Shown: positions 8,229 to 16,640, counted from the stretch's first letter. The stretch is DNA of 47,536 nucleotides from an uncultured Candidatus Melainabacteria bacterium (GCA_934700335.1 CAKUXM010000010.1:1-47536); one strand, 5' to 3'. Notes: generated by a model not told the origin, from the sequence alone. Program-made: numbers and translations.

Positions 8229-8864
8229 ATGGAGAACACGGGGGAAAAAGATTTGTTAGCTTCTGAAAATGAAGTTAGATACAAATTTATAACAAATCCA
8301 CATAAGATTGATAATTATGATTCTGCTATTTTAGAAGGTAGAGCCTATCTTGATTTGGATAATAGAGCCCTTAGATTAGAGTATCAAATAAGTGTTCTTG
8401 AAGATGATTTAGATATTATCAATAGAGAGCTAGATGGAGCTATTTCCATTGACGATGAAGAAAATATCAAGGTTTTAAAACGTAAAAAGTTAAGAGTTGA
8501 AAGACAGCTTAAAGTTTTACTTTTTAAATATACAAAACTTGATTTTGCATCAAAAGTTATTGCTCTAATAAGTTCAATTTTTAAAAGAAAAAATTCACAC
8601 AGAAAAACTATAGGAGATTTAATGTTAAAATACTTCTTATCAAAAATTTCTAAAAAGTTTAAGATGATTTACGACTTAAAGATATCTTTAGAAAAATTAT
8701 CAAGTATAAACAGAAGTGTAGATGAATTGATAAGTATGCAAGCCCCGGTAAAAGGTGGAAAAGACAGATACGAAAGATTGACTACATATATCAGTAAAGC
8801 AAATTCAATTCACAGTGAAATCTCTGACAACATAAAAACAGATAGATTTTCTGTACAAATTTAA
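8229..8864 (+). CDS. Coiled-coil protein of unknown function (211 aa, or 203 aa from TTG 8253)
   Basis: Not recognised. Residues 45-95 form a charged coiled coil (heptads in LRLEYQISVLEDDLDIINREL), followed by a more hydrophobic, Lys-rich middle (KVIALISSIFKRK) that could touch a membrane without being a clear transmembrane helix. A second helical region runs to the end. The start is uncertain: ATG 8229 has no ribosome site and abuts a TATAAT, whereas TTG 8253 has GGGGGA at good spacing, so the shorter form is plausible. It lies just upstream of the flagellar operon in the same direction, but nothing in the sequence ties it to motility. Confidence 0.65.
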   Translation: MENTGEKDLLASENEVRYKFITNPHKIDNYDSAILEGRAYLDLDNRALRLEYQISVLEDDLDIINRELDGAISIDDEENIKVLKRKKLRVERQLKVLLFKYTKLDFASKVIALISSIFKRKNSHRKTIGDLMLKYFLSKISKKFKMIYDLKISLEKLSSINRSVDELISMQAPVKGGKDRYERLTTYISKANSIHSEISDNIKTDRFSVQI

Positions 8865-8901
8865 TTAACTAAATAAATAAAGCATTTAAGCCCTATATAC
8901 A

Positions 8902-8947
8902 CCTAAAGGTTTATTTTGTTCTGCAAAAAATCAACCTTTGGGTTGAT
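8902..8947 (+). promoter_or_regulatory. Two mutually exclusive hairpins before the flagellar operon
   Basis: cctaaaggtt (8902-8911) can pair with aacctttggg (8933-8942, one G-U). Alternatively atcaacc (8930-8936) pairs with ggttgat (8941-8947) around a 4-base loop. The two share bases, so only one can form. There is no T-run after the second hairpin, so it is not a classical attenuator. It may be the weak 3' end of the preceding gene or a control region; transcription through it is not shown. Confidence 0.3.
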
Positions 8948-8948
8948 G

Positions 8949-8976
8949 TTCATATACATTAAATAAAGTATATTAT
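8949..8976 (+). promoter_or_regulatory. Candidate promoter of the flagellar operon
   Basis: TTCATA (8949-8954), 16 bases and TATTAT (8971-8976) give a moderate sigma-70 match with a leader of about 33 bases to ATG 9016. No sigma-28 (TAAA...GCCGATAA) or sigma-54 (GG...GC) pattern is seen here, so the operon looks like an early or middle class read by the housekeeping sigma factor. Confidence 0.45.
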
Positions 8977-9015
8977 ATGTGGTAAGTAATATAAAGAAAA
9001 TAACTTGGGGCAAAA

Positions 9016-9609
9016 ATGACAAGCGCTATTTCAGGATTAGAAATAACTTTGCATAGAATGAGCGAGATTGAACACAGTTTTCAATCACTAATGTCTCGCT
9101 CTGGTATGTCTTTGCAAACACCTGAGGCTCAACAAGATTTCCAAAAAATTCTTGATAAGACTGTTCAATTAGAGAAGGCAAATAAAGCGCCTACATCTAC
9201 AAATGCAAATGCGTCAAGAGCGGAAATTGACAGCTTAATTGAAGAATATTCTGCAAAAAACGGCTTAGATGCTGATTTTGTAAAAGCTGTTGTTCGCCAA
9301 GAATCTGGTTTTAATCCAAAAGCTACATCAAAATGTGGTGCAATGGGCTTGATGCAATTGATGCCTGCAACAGCTAAGGGTTTAGGCGTTACAAATGCTT
9401 ATGATGCGGAACAAAATATTTATGGCGGAACTAAATATTTGAAAGGATTGTTAGACAGATTTGATAATAACAAAGAATTAGCGCTTGCTGCATACAATGC
9501 CGGCCCTAACGCTGTAAAAAAATACAAAGGCATTCCGCCTTATGCAGAAACTCAAAACTATGTTAAGAGTATTATGAAAAGCTACGATAAATTCAAAGGA
9601 GGAGCTTAA
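9016..9609 (+). CDS. Flagellar-operon lytic transglycosylase (SLT domain)
   Basis: Cleaves the glycan strands of peptidoglycan, presumably to let the flagellar rod pass. Residues 68-190 are an SLT/goose-lysozyme-type domain with the catalytic Glu96 in VVRQESGFNPKA, then GAMGLMQLMPATAK, NIYGGTKYL and LALAAYNAGP. Residues 1-60 are helical and Gln/Ser-rich. There is no signal peptide, so export is likely through the flagellar secretion system, as known for FlgJ. The flgJ gene at 13792 has only the rod-binding half, so this protein probably supplies the missing hydrolase half. SD GGGG precedes the ATG. It overlaps flgF through TAATG. Confidence 0.88.
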   Translation: MTSAISGLEITLHRMSEIEHSFQSLMSRSGMSLQTPEAQQDFQKILDKTVQLEKANKAPTSTNANASRAEIDSLIEEYSAKNGLDADFVKAVVRQESGFNPKATSKCGAMGLMQLMPATAKGLGVTNAYDAEQNIYGGTKYLKGLLDRFDNNKELALAAYNAGPNAVKKYKGIPPYAETQNYVKSIMKSYDKFKGGA

Positions 9610-10424
9610 TGATACTAAGAGGTCTTGAATCAGCTGCAAATGGAATGCTTTCCCTAATTGAACAGCACGATAATATTGCAAATAATCTTGCAAACGTAAA
9701 TACAACAGGTTATAAAAGAACTGCTTTAACTTTCAAGAACATTATGGACAGTAATCTTTACGAAAACAAAGGAACTCTTTTAGACGGAGAAACAAGAAAT
9801 CTTGGAAATTTGTCAGTAGGTAGTGAAGTTCAAAAACTAACATACGATTTTTCTCAAGGCACTTTGATGAGAACTGACAATCCATTTGACTTAGCAATCG
9901 AAGGCGACGGTTTCTTTAAAGTAAGAGACAACCAATCTGGAGAGATTTCGTACACAAGAAATGGTTCATTTACTTTAGACAGAAGTAAGTTTATTATGAC
10001 AAAAGAAGGTGAATACCTATTAGACCAAAACGATAAACCTATCAAAATTGATATTTCAGAATTGGATATGAACAACAACAACCAATTTACAGTAAACGAA
10101 AGAGGTCAAATCGAAATTAACGGTAGATACGGTAAGACACAAATTGACCAGAATGTTGCAATATATGACTTTGAAGACAAAGAAAAGTTATTTAACATAG
10201 GAGGTTCAAAATTTGTATCAAAAGATATGGAAAACAATCCTCCGGTAAGAGCGGAAAAGTTTACAATCGTTCAAGGTCATTTAGAAGCATCAAATGCAAA
10301 TGTAATTCGAGAAATGCTGAATACCATAAACACATCAAGAAATTATGAATCTTTATCAAAGATAGTTAAAACAAGTAATGAAACATTATCATCAGCATTA
10401 TCGGTAGGTAGAATTAAAGTTTAG
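9609..10424 (+). CDS. flgF: Flagellar rod protein, FlgF/FlgG family
   Basis: A component of the rod that joins the MS ring to the hook. The 271-residue protein has the axial-protein N-terminus LRGLESAANGMLSLIEQHDN with the rod-family motif NNLANVNTTGYKR, the central DNPFDLAIEGDGFFKV and YTRNGSF segments, and the C-terminal helix LEASNANVIREMLNTINTSRNYE. In tandem with flgG, the first of the pair is normally FlgF (proximal rod). FlgF and FlgG are close relatives, so the symbol rests mainly on gene order. Translation is coupled to the upstream gene by the TAATG overlap. Confidence 0.85.
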   Translation: MILRGLESAANGMLSLIEQHDNIANNLANVNTTGYKRTALTFKNIMDSNLYENKGTLLDGETRNLGNLSVGSEVQKLTYDFSQGTLMRTDNPFDLAIEGDGFFKVRDNQSGEISYTRNGSFTLDRSKFIMTKEGEYLLDQNDKPIKIDISELDMNNNNQFTVNERGQIEINGRYGKTQIDQNVAIYDFEDKEKLFNIGGSKFVSKDMENNPPVRAEKFTIVQGHLEASNANVIREMLNTINTSRNYESLSKIVKTSNETLSSALSVGRIKV

Positions 10425-10444
10425 AAGGTAAGGAAAAGAAATAA

Positions 10445-11230
10445 ATGTTAAGATCATTAACAACAGCAGCAACAGGTATGATAGCTCAACAAAATTACTT
10501 AGATGTAATTTCAAACAATGTTGCTAACGTAAATACAACAGGTTTTAAAAAAGTCCGTATTGAATTTCAAGACTTGTTGTCTCAAGCTGCAAGAACACCT
10601 GGTGCGTTAATGAACCAAGGTACATACCAACCAGTTGGTATTGAAATCGGTTTAGGGGTTAAAACAGCCGCTACAACACGTATCTTCACTCAAGGTATTG
10701 CAATTTCAACAGGTAGAAACTTAGATATAGAAATTGAAGGTGAAGGTTTCTTACAAGTTATGAAAGAAGACGGTACTTTAGCTTATACAAGAGACGGTTG
10801 TTTACAAGTCGATGCAATGGGTCAGTTATGTACAAATGACGGTTTATTAATTCAACCAGCAATGACAATTCCAAGAGACTGCTCAGAAATTACAATTACT
10901 CAAGACGGTAACGTATCAGTAAAATTGGGTGGTGAAACTACACAAACAATAGTAGGTCAATTGCAGTTAGTAAAATTCCAAAATCCATCTGGTTTGTTAT
11001 CAATCGGTCATAACTTGTACGTTGAAACTCAAGCCTCTGGTAATCCAATTCAAGATACTCCTGGACAAAATGGTATGGGGCAAATCATTCAAGGCTTTCT
11101 TGAAGGTTCAAATGTTCAGATTGTAGATGAACTAATCGGTTTGATTAAAGCAGAAAGAGCATTTGAATCTAACTCTAAGATAATTAACTCTTCAAGTGAA
11201 ATCTTGAAACTAACAAATAATTTATCATAG
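10445..11230 (+). CDS. flgG: Distal rod protein FlgG
   Basis: Forms the distal part of the rod, crossing the P and L rings. At 261 residues it has the exact family length. LRSLTTAATGMIAQQNYLDV, SNNVANVNTTGFKK, the DLLSQAAR segment, EGEGFLQV and the C-terminal GFLEGSNVQIVDELIGLIKAERAFESNSK are all diagnostic of FlgG. The start follows AAGGTAAGGAA. A 61-base gap with a hairpin and a GTAA-type repeat separates it from flgA. Confidence 0.95.
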   Translation: MLRSLTTAATGMIAQQNYLDVISNNVANVNTTGFKKVRIEFQDLLSQAARTPGALMNQGTYQPVGIEIGLGVKTAATTRIFTQGIAISTGRNLDIEIEGEGFLQVMKEDGTLAYTRDGCLQVDAMGQLCTNDGLLIQPAMTIPRDCSEITITQDGNVSVKLGGETTQTIVGQLQLVKFQNPSGLLSIGHNLYVETQASGNPIQDTPGQNGMGQIIQGFLEGSNVQIVDELIGLIKAERAFESNSKIINSSSEILKLTNNLS

Positions 11231-11239
11231 ATAAAGTAG

Positions 11240-11259
11240 GTTGGATTTACTAATCCGAC
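11240..11259 (+). other. Hairpin in the flgG-flgA gap
   Basis: gttggatt and aatccgac pair over 8 positions (one G-U) around tact. There is no T-run, so it is not a terminator; it may protect the upstream message from 3' decay or modulate expression of downstream genes. Confidence 0.35.
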
Positions 11260-11263
11260 AAAA

Positions 11264-11294
11264 TAAATAAGTAAGTAGGTAAGGTAAGTAAGTG
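11264..11294 (+). repeat. GTAA/GTAG microsatellite-like tract before flgA
   Basis: The bases from 11264 to the GTG start of flgA are built of AATA, AGTA, GGTA and AAGGTA units. Similar GTAAGTA or GTAGGTA stretches occur before flgH (12003-12018), flgI (12663-12671) and the flgM-position gene (14127-14180), and after flgK. They contain AGG/AAGG and may act as long ribosome-binding regions. Four-base units could slip during replication. Confidence 0.45.
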
Positions 11295-11999
11295 AAAAAA
11301 GTTTTAAGTTTAATAGCATTAATAATGGTTATGATGACTTCTGTGAAAGCAGAAGCTCAAACTTTGACTGTTAAACAATTTGAAAACGAAATTTCAAAAC
11401 AAGTTATCAAAACTTACAAAAATTATACAGATGCAGATTTATCAGTAAAAATCTTGCAAGTACCATTCTCAACATTAAATATCAAAGACGGTGTTGTAAC
11501 TTACAAAGTTACATCTAACAATGACAAATTTATGCCAAGAGATGTAAAAAAAGTTGAAATCTTTGTTAATGGTAAATATGAAAGATTTATGATGATTCCT
11601 GTTGAAGTTAAAGCTTACAAAAATGTTTTAGTTGCAAGCGAGGCTATCAATAGAGAATCTGCAATCACAGCTATGAACACTGTAATGCAAAGAAAAGAAG
11701 TTTCAAATGTTCTTTCAAATGTTATTACAAATGGCTATCTAAAAAAAGACGTAGTTTCTAAAAAAATGTATAAAGAAGGCGAAATTATTGATAAAAGATT
11801 TTTGGCAGCAAGACCAGACGTTGCAAGAAATCAAGAAATCGTAGCTTTATTTAAATCAAGTGGCGTTACAATTTCAATCACAGCAATTTCTCAAAGCGAA
11901 GGTAATGTTGGTGATTACGTAATGCTAAAAAGTCCAAAATACCAAAGAGTATATAGAGGAAAGGTTATTGCGCCAAACAGAGTTTTGGTAATAATGTAA
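11292..11999 (+). CDS. flgA: Flagellar P-ring assembly chaperone FlgA
   Basis: Periplasmic chaperone that helps FlgI assemble into the P ring. A signal peptide is clear (MKKVLSLIALIMVMMTSVKAEA, cut near residue 20). The C-terminal half has the SAF/FlgA domain: LVASEAINRESAITA, KEGEIIDKRFLAARPDV, and the closing VMLKSPKYQRVYRGKVIAPNRVL. The start is a GTG with AAGG about 10 bases upstream within the repeat tract. Position between flgG and flgH fits. Confidence 0.88.
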   Translation: MKKVLSLIALIMVMMTSVKAEAQTLTVKQFENEISKQVIKTYKNYTDADLSVKILQVPFSTLNIKDGVVTYKVTSNNDKFMPRDVKKVEIFVNGKYERFMMIPVEVKAYKNVLVASEAINRESAITAMNTVMQRKEVSNVLSNVITNGYLKKDVVSKKMYKEGEIIDKRFLAARPDVARNQEIVALFKSSGVTISITAISQSEGNVGDYVMLKSPKYQRVYRGKVIAPNRVLVIM

Positions 12000-12018
12000 A
12001 AGTAATAAGTAGGTAGGA

Positions 12019-12633
12019 ATGGTAAGAAAAGTATTTTTAAGTTTATTAATATTAACAGTAACAGCGATGACAGTTAATGCGGAAAGTTTATTCAGATTAA
12101 CAGCATCACAAGGTTATACTGCTTCTCCAAAATCTTTGTATGCAGGTGTTAGAGCAACATCAATTGGAGATACTATTTCTATTGTTATCAGTGAAACAAT
12201 TACAAGTTCTGACAATTTGACTTTTGCATCAGATAAAACTTCAGAAACAGTAGATAATTTTACAACATTCTTAAAAGATGCCTTTCACTTAAACTTCTTG
12301 AAAGATGCTGGTAGTTATGGTGGTTCAAACACTGTTGAAAGTTCAGCAAACCAATCAAGAAGCATGAATTATGCAAACACAATTACGGCTCAAGTTGTTC
12401 AAGTTCAAGCAAATGGCAACTTGGTTGTACAAGGTAAAAAATCAATCGTTAGTGGTAACGAAAGAGTTGATTTAATCGTATCTGGAGTTGTTGACCCACG
12501 TTGGATTAATGATTCTGGTGAAATCGATTCAAGCAAAGTTGCTAACTTACAATTTGGCTTGTCAGGCAGAGGTTCAATCTCAAGAGGTCAAAACGAAGGT
12601 ATTGTTAACAGATTTATTAGATACTTGTTCTAA
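12019..12633 (+). CDS. flgH: Flagellar L-ring protein FlgH
   Basis: Forms the outer-membrane L ring around the rod. It has a signal peptide (LSLLILTVTAMTVNAES), the FlgH segments SLYAGVRATSIGDTISIVI and ANGNLVVQGKKSI, VDPRWINDSGEIDSSKVAN, and the closing RGSISRGQNEGIVNRFIRYLF. Unlike enterobacterial FlgH it lacks a lipobox cysteine after the signal peptide, so it is probably not lipidated. At 204 residues it is slightly short. Its presence implies an outer membrane. Confidence 0.93.
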   Translation: MVRKVFLSLLILTVTAMTVNAESLFRLTASQGYTASPKSLYAGVRATSIGDTISIVISETITSSDNLTFASDKTSETVDNFTTFLKDAFHLNFLKDAGSYGGSNTVESSANQSRSMNYANTITAQVVQVQANGNLVVQGKKSIVSGNERVDLIVSGVVDPRWINDSGEIDSSKVANLQFGLSGRGSISRGQNEGIVNRFIRYLF

Positions 12634-12676
12634 TAACAGAAAAATAAAAATATTTAGGGAAAAGGTAAGTAATAAA

Positions 12677-13780
12677 ATGAAAAAATTAATAGGTTTATTT
12701 TTAACAATAATGATGACAGCAATGATGCCAGTAAGTGCATACGCTACAACAGTAAGAATAGTTGATATCACACACGTTAAAGGCGTTCGTGAAAACCAAT
12801 TAGTAGGTTACGGTGTAGTTGTTGGTTTACCAGGTACTGGTGATAACTCTCGTTCAACACAAATTACTAACAAAATGTTATTAATGAACTTAGGTACAGT
12901 AATTGAACAAGAAAACTACATTCAAAAAGGTGCGACTGCTGCCGTAATTGTAACGGCGACAGTTCCTCCATTTGCAAAAAACGGTGATAAAATTGATGTT
13001 ACAGTATCAACAATGGCAGATGCTAAGAGCTTAGAAGGTGGTGTATTAGTTCAAACAATCTTGAAAGCTCCAAACGGTGAAGCAGTTGCAGTTGCACAAG
13101 GTCCCGTTTCAGTAGGTGGTGTAAACGCAACAGGTAACGCTGGTGGTCAAAGAAGAACTTCAATCACAAGTACAGGCAGAATTCCAGATGGCGCTATTAT
13201 GGAACGTGATATTGATACAACAATTGGTGATGAAAATTCAATCATTTTATCAATCGATAAATCAGATTACACAATGGTAGCAAGAATTGCTCAAACAATC
13301 AGTAACTTAGTTGCTCCAGCAAAAGCAATTGACGGTAGTTCAGTAGAAGTTACAATTCCTGCAAATTTCAGAAATAACAGAGTTGGTTTCTTGTCAATAA
13401 TTGAAAACTTAGAAGTTAAACCAACAATGGAAAAAGCAAGAGTTGTAGTAAATGAAAGAACAGGAACTGTAGTAATCGGTGCAGATGTAAAATTACTTCC
13501 GGCAGCGGTTGCTCACGGTAACATTACAGTAACAGTTTCAACAGAAACATCAGTTTCACAAGCTAATCCATTTAGTAATGGTGAAACAGTAGGGTTTACA
13601 AATGAAGACGTAAACGTAGAAAAAATGATGGGTAGAGTTGTAGAAATGCCAGCAAATAGTAATTTGAATGATTTGGTAAAAGCTTTAAACTCAATCGGAG
13701 TTGCACCAATCGATTTGATTTCAATTTTGCAAGCATTGAAAAAATCAGGTAGTTTACAAGCGGATTTAGTGGTTATCTAA
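12677..13780 (+). CDS. flgI: Flagellar P-ring protein FlgI
   Basis: Forms the periplasmic P ring in peptidoglycan. ATG 12677 gives a signal peptide (KKLIGLFLTIMMTAMMPVSAYA) followed by the family start VRIVDITHVKGVRENQLVGY. Further hallmarks are GLPGTGDNSRSTQITNKMLL, VTATVPPFAKNGDKIDVTVS, and the end PIDLISILQALKKSGSLQADL. It is 367 residues, the normal length. The open frame extends upstream to 12488 inside flgH, but that extension has no signal and is rejected. AAAAGGTAAG serves as ribosome site. Confidence 0.96.
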   Translation: MKKLIGLFLTIMMTAMMPVSAYATTVRIVDITHVKGVRENQLVGYGVVVGLPGTGDNSRSTQITNKMLLMNLGTVIEQENYIQKGATAAVIVTATVPPFAKNGDKIDVTVSTMADAKSLEGGVLVQTILKAPNGEAVAVAQGPVSVGGVNATGNAGGQRRTSITSTGRIPDGAIMERDIDTTIGDENSIILSIDKSDYTMVARIAQTISNLVAPAKAIDGSSVEVTIPANFRNNRVGFLSIIENLEVKPTMEKARVVVNERTGTVVIGADVKLLPAAVAHGNITVTVSTETSVSQANPFSNGETVGFTNEDVNVEKMMGRVVEMPANSNLNDLVKALNSIGVAPIDLISILQALKKSGSLQADLVVI

Positions 13781-13791
13781 GGGAAAGAAAA

Positions 13792-14118
13792 ATGGATTAC
13801 ATTCAAACAAATTATGCGACAAATGTTGTAAATAACGATGCTCAAATCTTTAACAGTATTAAAGGCTCTGGAGATAAGAAGGCTCAGTTAAAGAAGGTAG
13901 CAAACGAATTTGAATCAATGTTCATAACAAAGATGATAAGCTTAATGGACAAAACGGTTGATAAAGAAGGTGGTATCTTCGGCGCAGATTCAAAATACGA
14001 AAACACATTTAAGAGTTTTGTTTTTCAAGAAGTAGGTAGAAATCTAGCAAGTAATGAACATACGTCTTTCGGATTTGCAAAACAAATTTATCAACAAATG
14101 GAAAGATATGTAAACTAA
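13792..14118 (+). CDS. flgJ: FlgJ rod-binding domain only
   Basis: Rod-cap protein needed for rod polymerisation. At 108 residues it has only the N-terminal FlgJ domain: KKVANEFESMFITKMISLMD, GIFGADSKYENTFKSFVFQEV and GFAKQIYQQMERY. The peptidoglycan-hydrolase half of long FlgJ is absent; the separate SLT protein at 9016-9609 in the same operon is the likely partner. No signal peptide, as expected for a flagellar-system substrate. It lies 11 bases after flgI. Confidence 0.9.
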   Translation: MDYIQTNYATNVVNNDAQIFNSIKGSGDKKAQLKKVANEFESMFITKMISLMDKTVDKEGGIFGADSKYENTFKSFVFQEVGRNLASNEHTSFGFAKQIYQQMERYVN

Positions 14119-14186
14119 AAAATCTAAGTGAGTAAGTAATAAATTAAATTAAAATTAATGAATGGGTAAGGTAAGGAAATTATAAA

Positions 14187-14468
14187 ATGGTATTAGGAAT
14201 AAATTCAGGTGTAACAAATCCAATTAGCATGTTAAATGCAACAAAAGCATTCAGTGTTGCACAAAAGCCAATAAGAGAGGCAATGCAAGTTGTAGATACA
14301 ACTTCAAACGGCATAGATTTAAAGGATACACAGGATTTATTAATTAATAAAAATATCTCAGAAATTAAAGAATTAGCAAAATGTGTTGGGACTGATGATT
14401 TAACAGTTGATGATATTAAATATGGTTTAAAATATGGAAGAAGCGTAATTGCAGATTTCACATTATAA
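14187..14468 (+). CDS. Candidate anti-sigma-28 factor FlgM
   Basis: A 93-residue protein between flgJ and flgN, the usual place of flgM. Known FlgM binds and holds FliA until hook completion, then is exported. The last 35 residues (SEIKELAKCVGTDDLTVDDIKYGLKYG) carry a helix-turn-helix spacing like the FlgM sigma-binding region (a helix, then VxxIKxxIxxG), but the family's C-terminal YxxDxxxIAxKxL is not clear, and the first 40 residues show no similarity I recognise. A complete fliA is present at 34182. The match is mainly positional, so another small flagellar protein is possible. An open frame on the opposite strand is a shadow. Confidence 0.4.
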   Translation: MVLGINSGVTNPISMLNATKAFSVAQKPIREAMQVVDTTSNGIDLKDTQDLLINKNISEIKELAKCVGTDDLTVDDIKYGLKYGRSVIADFTL

Positions 14469-14486
14469 TAAGAGGAAATTTTTAAA

Positions 14487-14987
14487 ATGAACGAACAAAT
14501 ATTAGAACAATTAGAAATAGTTTTTAATGAACTATATTCTGCATATTCAAAAATGGCAGATTTATATGAAGAAAAAAAAGAAGCATTAATAAAAATGAAT
14601 CCAGATGCACTAAAATTAACAGATGATTTAATTTTAGAAACACATTCATTGTTAGTTGATTTGAATAATGAAAGATTAAGAATTGTTCAACAACTGGGGG
14701 TCGAAGAGATGAATATATCTGAAATTATCGAAGAAGCAGAGAAAATTAACTGTCCTTTAGTAGAGGAATTTAAAAATTTTAAAGTTAAGTTTAATGAAGT
14801 TTCAAAGAAAATCACGTTATTAGAGCAAACAAATGTGGAACTAATAAAACATGGACTAACAATGTCAAATAAGGTGCTTGATATTATTATCCAAGCATGT
14901 ACACCACAGTCGACAGGATATGATTGTCATGGAAAGAACAGTCAAGGTTCAGGCATGGGCATAAGTTCAGTTTGTGAAGACGCTTAA
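14487..14987 (+). CDS. flgN: FlgN-like flagellar export chaperone
   Basis: Chaperone for the hook-junction proteins FlgK and FlgL, which follow it directly. It is 166 residues, almost all helical, starting with MNEQILEQLEIVFNELYSAYSKMADLYEEKKEALIKMN. This is the FlgN pattern, with the loop at KMNPDALK and second and third long helices. The tail beyond residue 135 is polar with two Cys (YDCHGKNSQGSG), probably disordered, like the FlgK-binding tails of other FlgN proteins. Sequence conservation in this family is low, so gene order carries much of the call. Confidence 0.75.
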   Translation: MNEQILEQLEIVFNELYSAYSKMADLYEEKKEALIKMNPDALKLTDDLILETHSLLVDLNNERLRIVQQLGVEEMNISEIIEEAEKINCPLVEEFKNFKVKFNEVSKKITLLEQTNVELIKHGLTMSNKVLDIIIQACTPQSTGYDCHGKNSQGSGMGISSVCEDA

Positions 14988-14999
14988 AAAGGAGTTTAA

Positions 15000-16640
15000 A
15001 TGTCAATCAATTCAGCATTAACAATGGCAGTAAATGCCATGCAAGTAAATCAACTAGCATTTAACGTGGTACAAAACAACGTTTCTAACATGAATACTAC
15101 TGGGTATTCTAAGCAACGTGTTAATTTGGCTACTCGTGCATTAGGCGGAACACAAGCTTTAAATGCTCAAACTCAAGCATATCGTAATGCTGGGGTTCAA
15201 ATTGCATCTATTTCCAGATATTCAAACGAATATCTGGCTGAATATGGCAGAAATAATAATTCAAAATTAGCTTATTTTTCTACTGCAGCAGAGATTTCTA
15301 ATCACATTACAACTTTAGTTGAAGAATTATCTGATGGTGGTTTGTCAAAAGCTTTTGATGATTTTTACACTGCAGCAACAAACTTGCAACAAAAACCTAC
15401 AGATAAAACATCAAGAATGGATTACATTGAAAAAGCTAACAATGTTGCAATTTTGTTGAATTCAAAATATAAAGATTTAACTGATTACAGAACAACATTA
15501 GTTGGAGATGGTACAGGCGCATCAATGGACGCTTCTCAATTAGCTGATAATGTTAATAAAGCTAATGGATTGTTAGAGGATTTAGTTCAAATTAACAAAC
15601 AAATCGTAAGTTCTGGTACTTTAAATTCAGCAGCGAACAACTTGTATGACCAAAGAGATTCTATTTTAAGCGAATTATCTAATTATTTAGACATTACTAC
15701 AAAAGTTGATAACAATGGTGTTGCAACAGTATCTTTAGGTGATAGAGAATTAGTTAGACATACAACTCTAACTGCTAAGTTCTCAATGGAAGCTAATAAT
15801 ACAATTGAAGATGACCAAAGAGTTACAATCAATCTAGTAGATGCTGACGGCAAACTTTTAAAAGCAAATATTAATGACCAAATTCAAGGCGGAAGTATTG
15901 GCGCAATCCTTGATATGGGTGGTAAAAGCGATACTGATTTAACTGTACAAACTGCAATCGATTTATTGAATAACTTAGCACAAGGCTTTGCAGAAACCTT
16001 GAACAGTATTCAAAAACAAGGCTGGAATGCTGACGGAACTCCAGATAAAAATGCTAAAGATTTTGCAATGGCAATTTCAACAGATGCAGATGGCAATATG
16101 ATTTTAGCTGCACCAACAGAAGATTTATTTGTAACAAATGATGGTTCAAATATTTTAACAGCTGGAAACATTTCTGTTAATAATATTTTAAGAACTGATT
16201 CTGACAAATTAGCAGTAGCAAAAGTTCCAAGTGAAGATGTTGATAACGACTTTACTCAAATTACTGTTGACGGTAACACTTTCTGGACATTGACTGATAA
16301 AACTAACAGAAAAGGTGTTGGTAACGGTAAAGGAATGATTGATGTTTTGAATACAAGAAATTCAACAACTAATTCAAAATTAAGCAATCTTGCACCAGAA
16401 GACTTCTTGATGTCAGGTATTTCAAAAATTGGTATTCAAGCGGACAGTATTGAAAACCAAGGTACATCACAAGAATCAATTGTTAAATCTATTGAAGATA
16501 GATTAATGAGCGAAACAAGTGTTGACTTAAATGAAGAGTTAACAGATATGATTAAGTATCAACGTTCGTATCAAGCTTCTGCAAGGGTGTTTAACGCTTG
16601 CTGTGATATCTTAAACACACTGGTAAGCTTAGGTGCGTAA
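15000..16640 (+). CDS. flgK: Hook-filament junction protein FlgK (HAP1)
   Basis: First junction protein on the hook tip. The 546-residue protein has the axial N-terminus ALTMAVNAMQVNQLAFNVVQ with NNVSNMNTTGYSKQRVNL, the FlgK core (ELSDGGLSKAFDDFYTAATNL, SAANNLYDQRDSILSELS, GGSIGAILDMG) and the C-terminal LNEELTDMIKYQRSYQASARV followed by LNTLVSLGA. ATG 15000 follows AAAAAGGAG. The gene starts 12 bases after flgN. Confidence 0.96.
   Translation: MSINSALTMAVNAMQVNQLAFNVVQNNVSNMNTTGYSKQRVNLATRALGGTQALNAQTQAYRNAGVQIASISRYSNEYLAEYGRNNNSKLAYFSTAAEISNHITTLVEELSDGGLSKAFDDFYTAATNLQQKPTDKTSRMDYIEKANNVAILLNSKYKDLTDYRTTLVGDGTGASMDASQLADNVNKANGLLEDLVQINKQIVSSGTLNSAANNLYDQRDSILSELSNYLDITTKVDNNGVATVSLGDRELVRHTTLTAKFSMEANNTIEDDQRVTINLVDADGKLLKANINDQIQGGSIGAILDMGGKSDTDLTVQTAIDLLNNLAQGFAETLNSIQKQGWNADGTPDKNAKDFAMAISTDADGNMILAAPTEDLFVTNDGSNILTAGNISVNNILRTDSDKLAVAKVPSEDVDNDFTQITVDGNTFWTLTDKTNRKGVGNGKGMIDVLNTRNSTTNSKLSNLAPEDFLMSGISKIGIQADSIENQGTSQESIVKSIEDRLMSETSVDLNEELTDMIKYQRSYQASARVFNACCDILNTLVSLGA

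Noticed and set aside
12488..12676. Upstream extension of flgI
   Set aside because: It overlaps flgH and would bury the signal peptide at ATG 12677.
14180..14461. Minus-strand frame opposite the flgM-position gene
   Set aside because: It is antisense inside a tightly packed operon, with no ribosome site; it mirrors the codon bias of the plus-strand gene.
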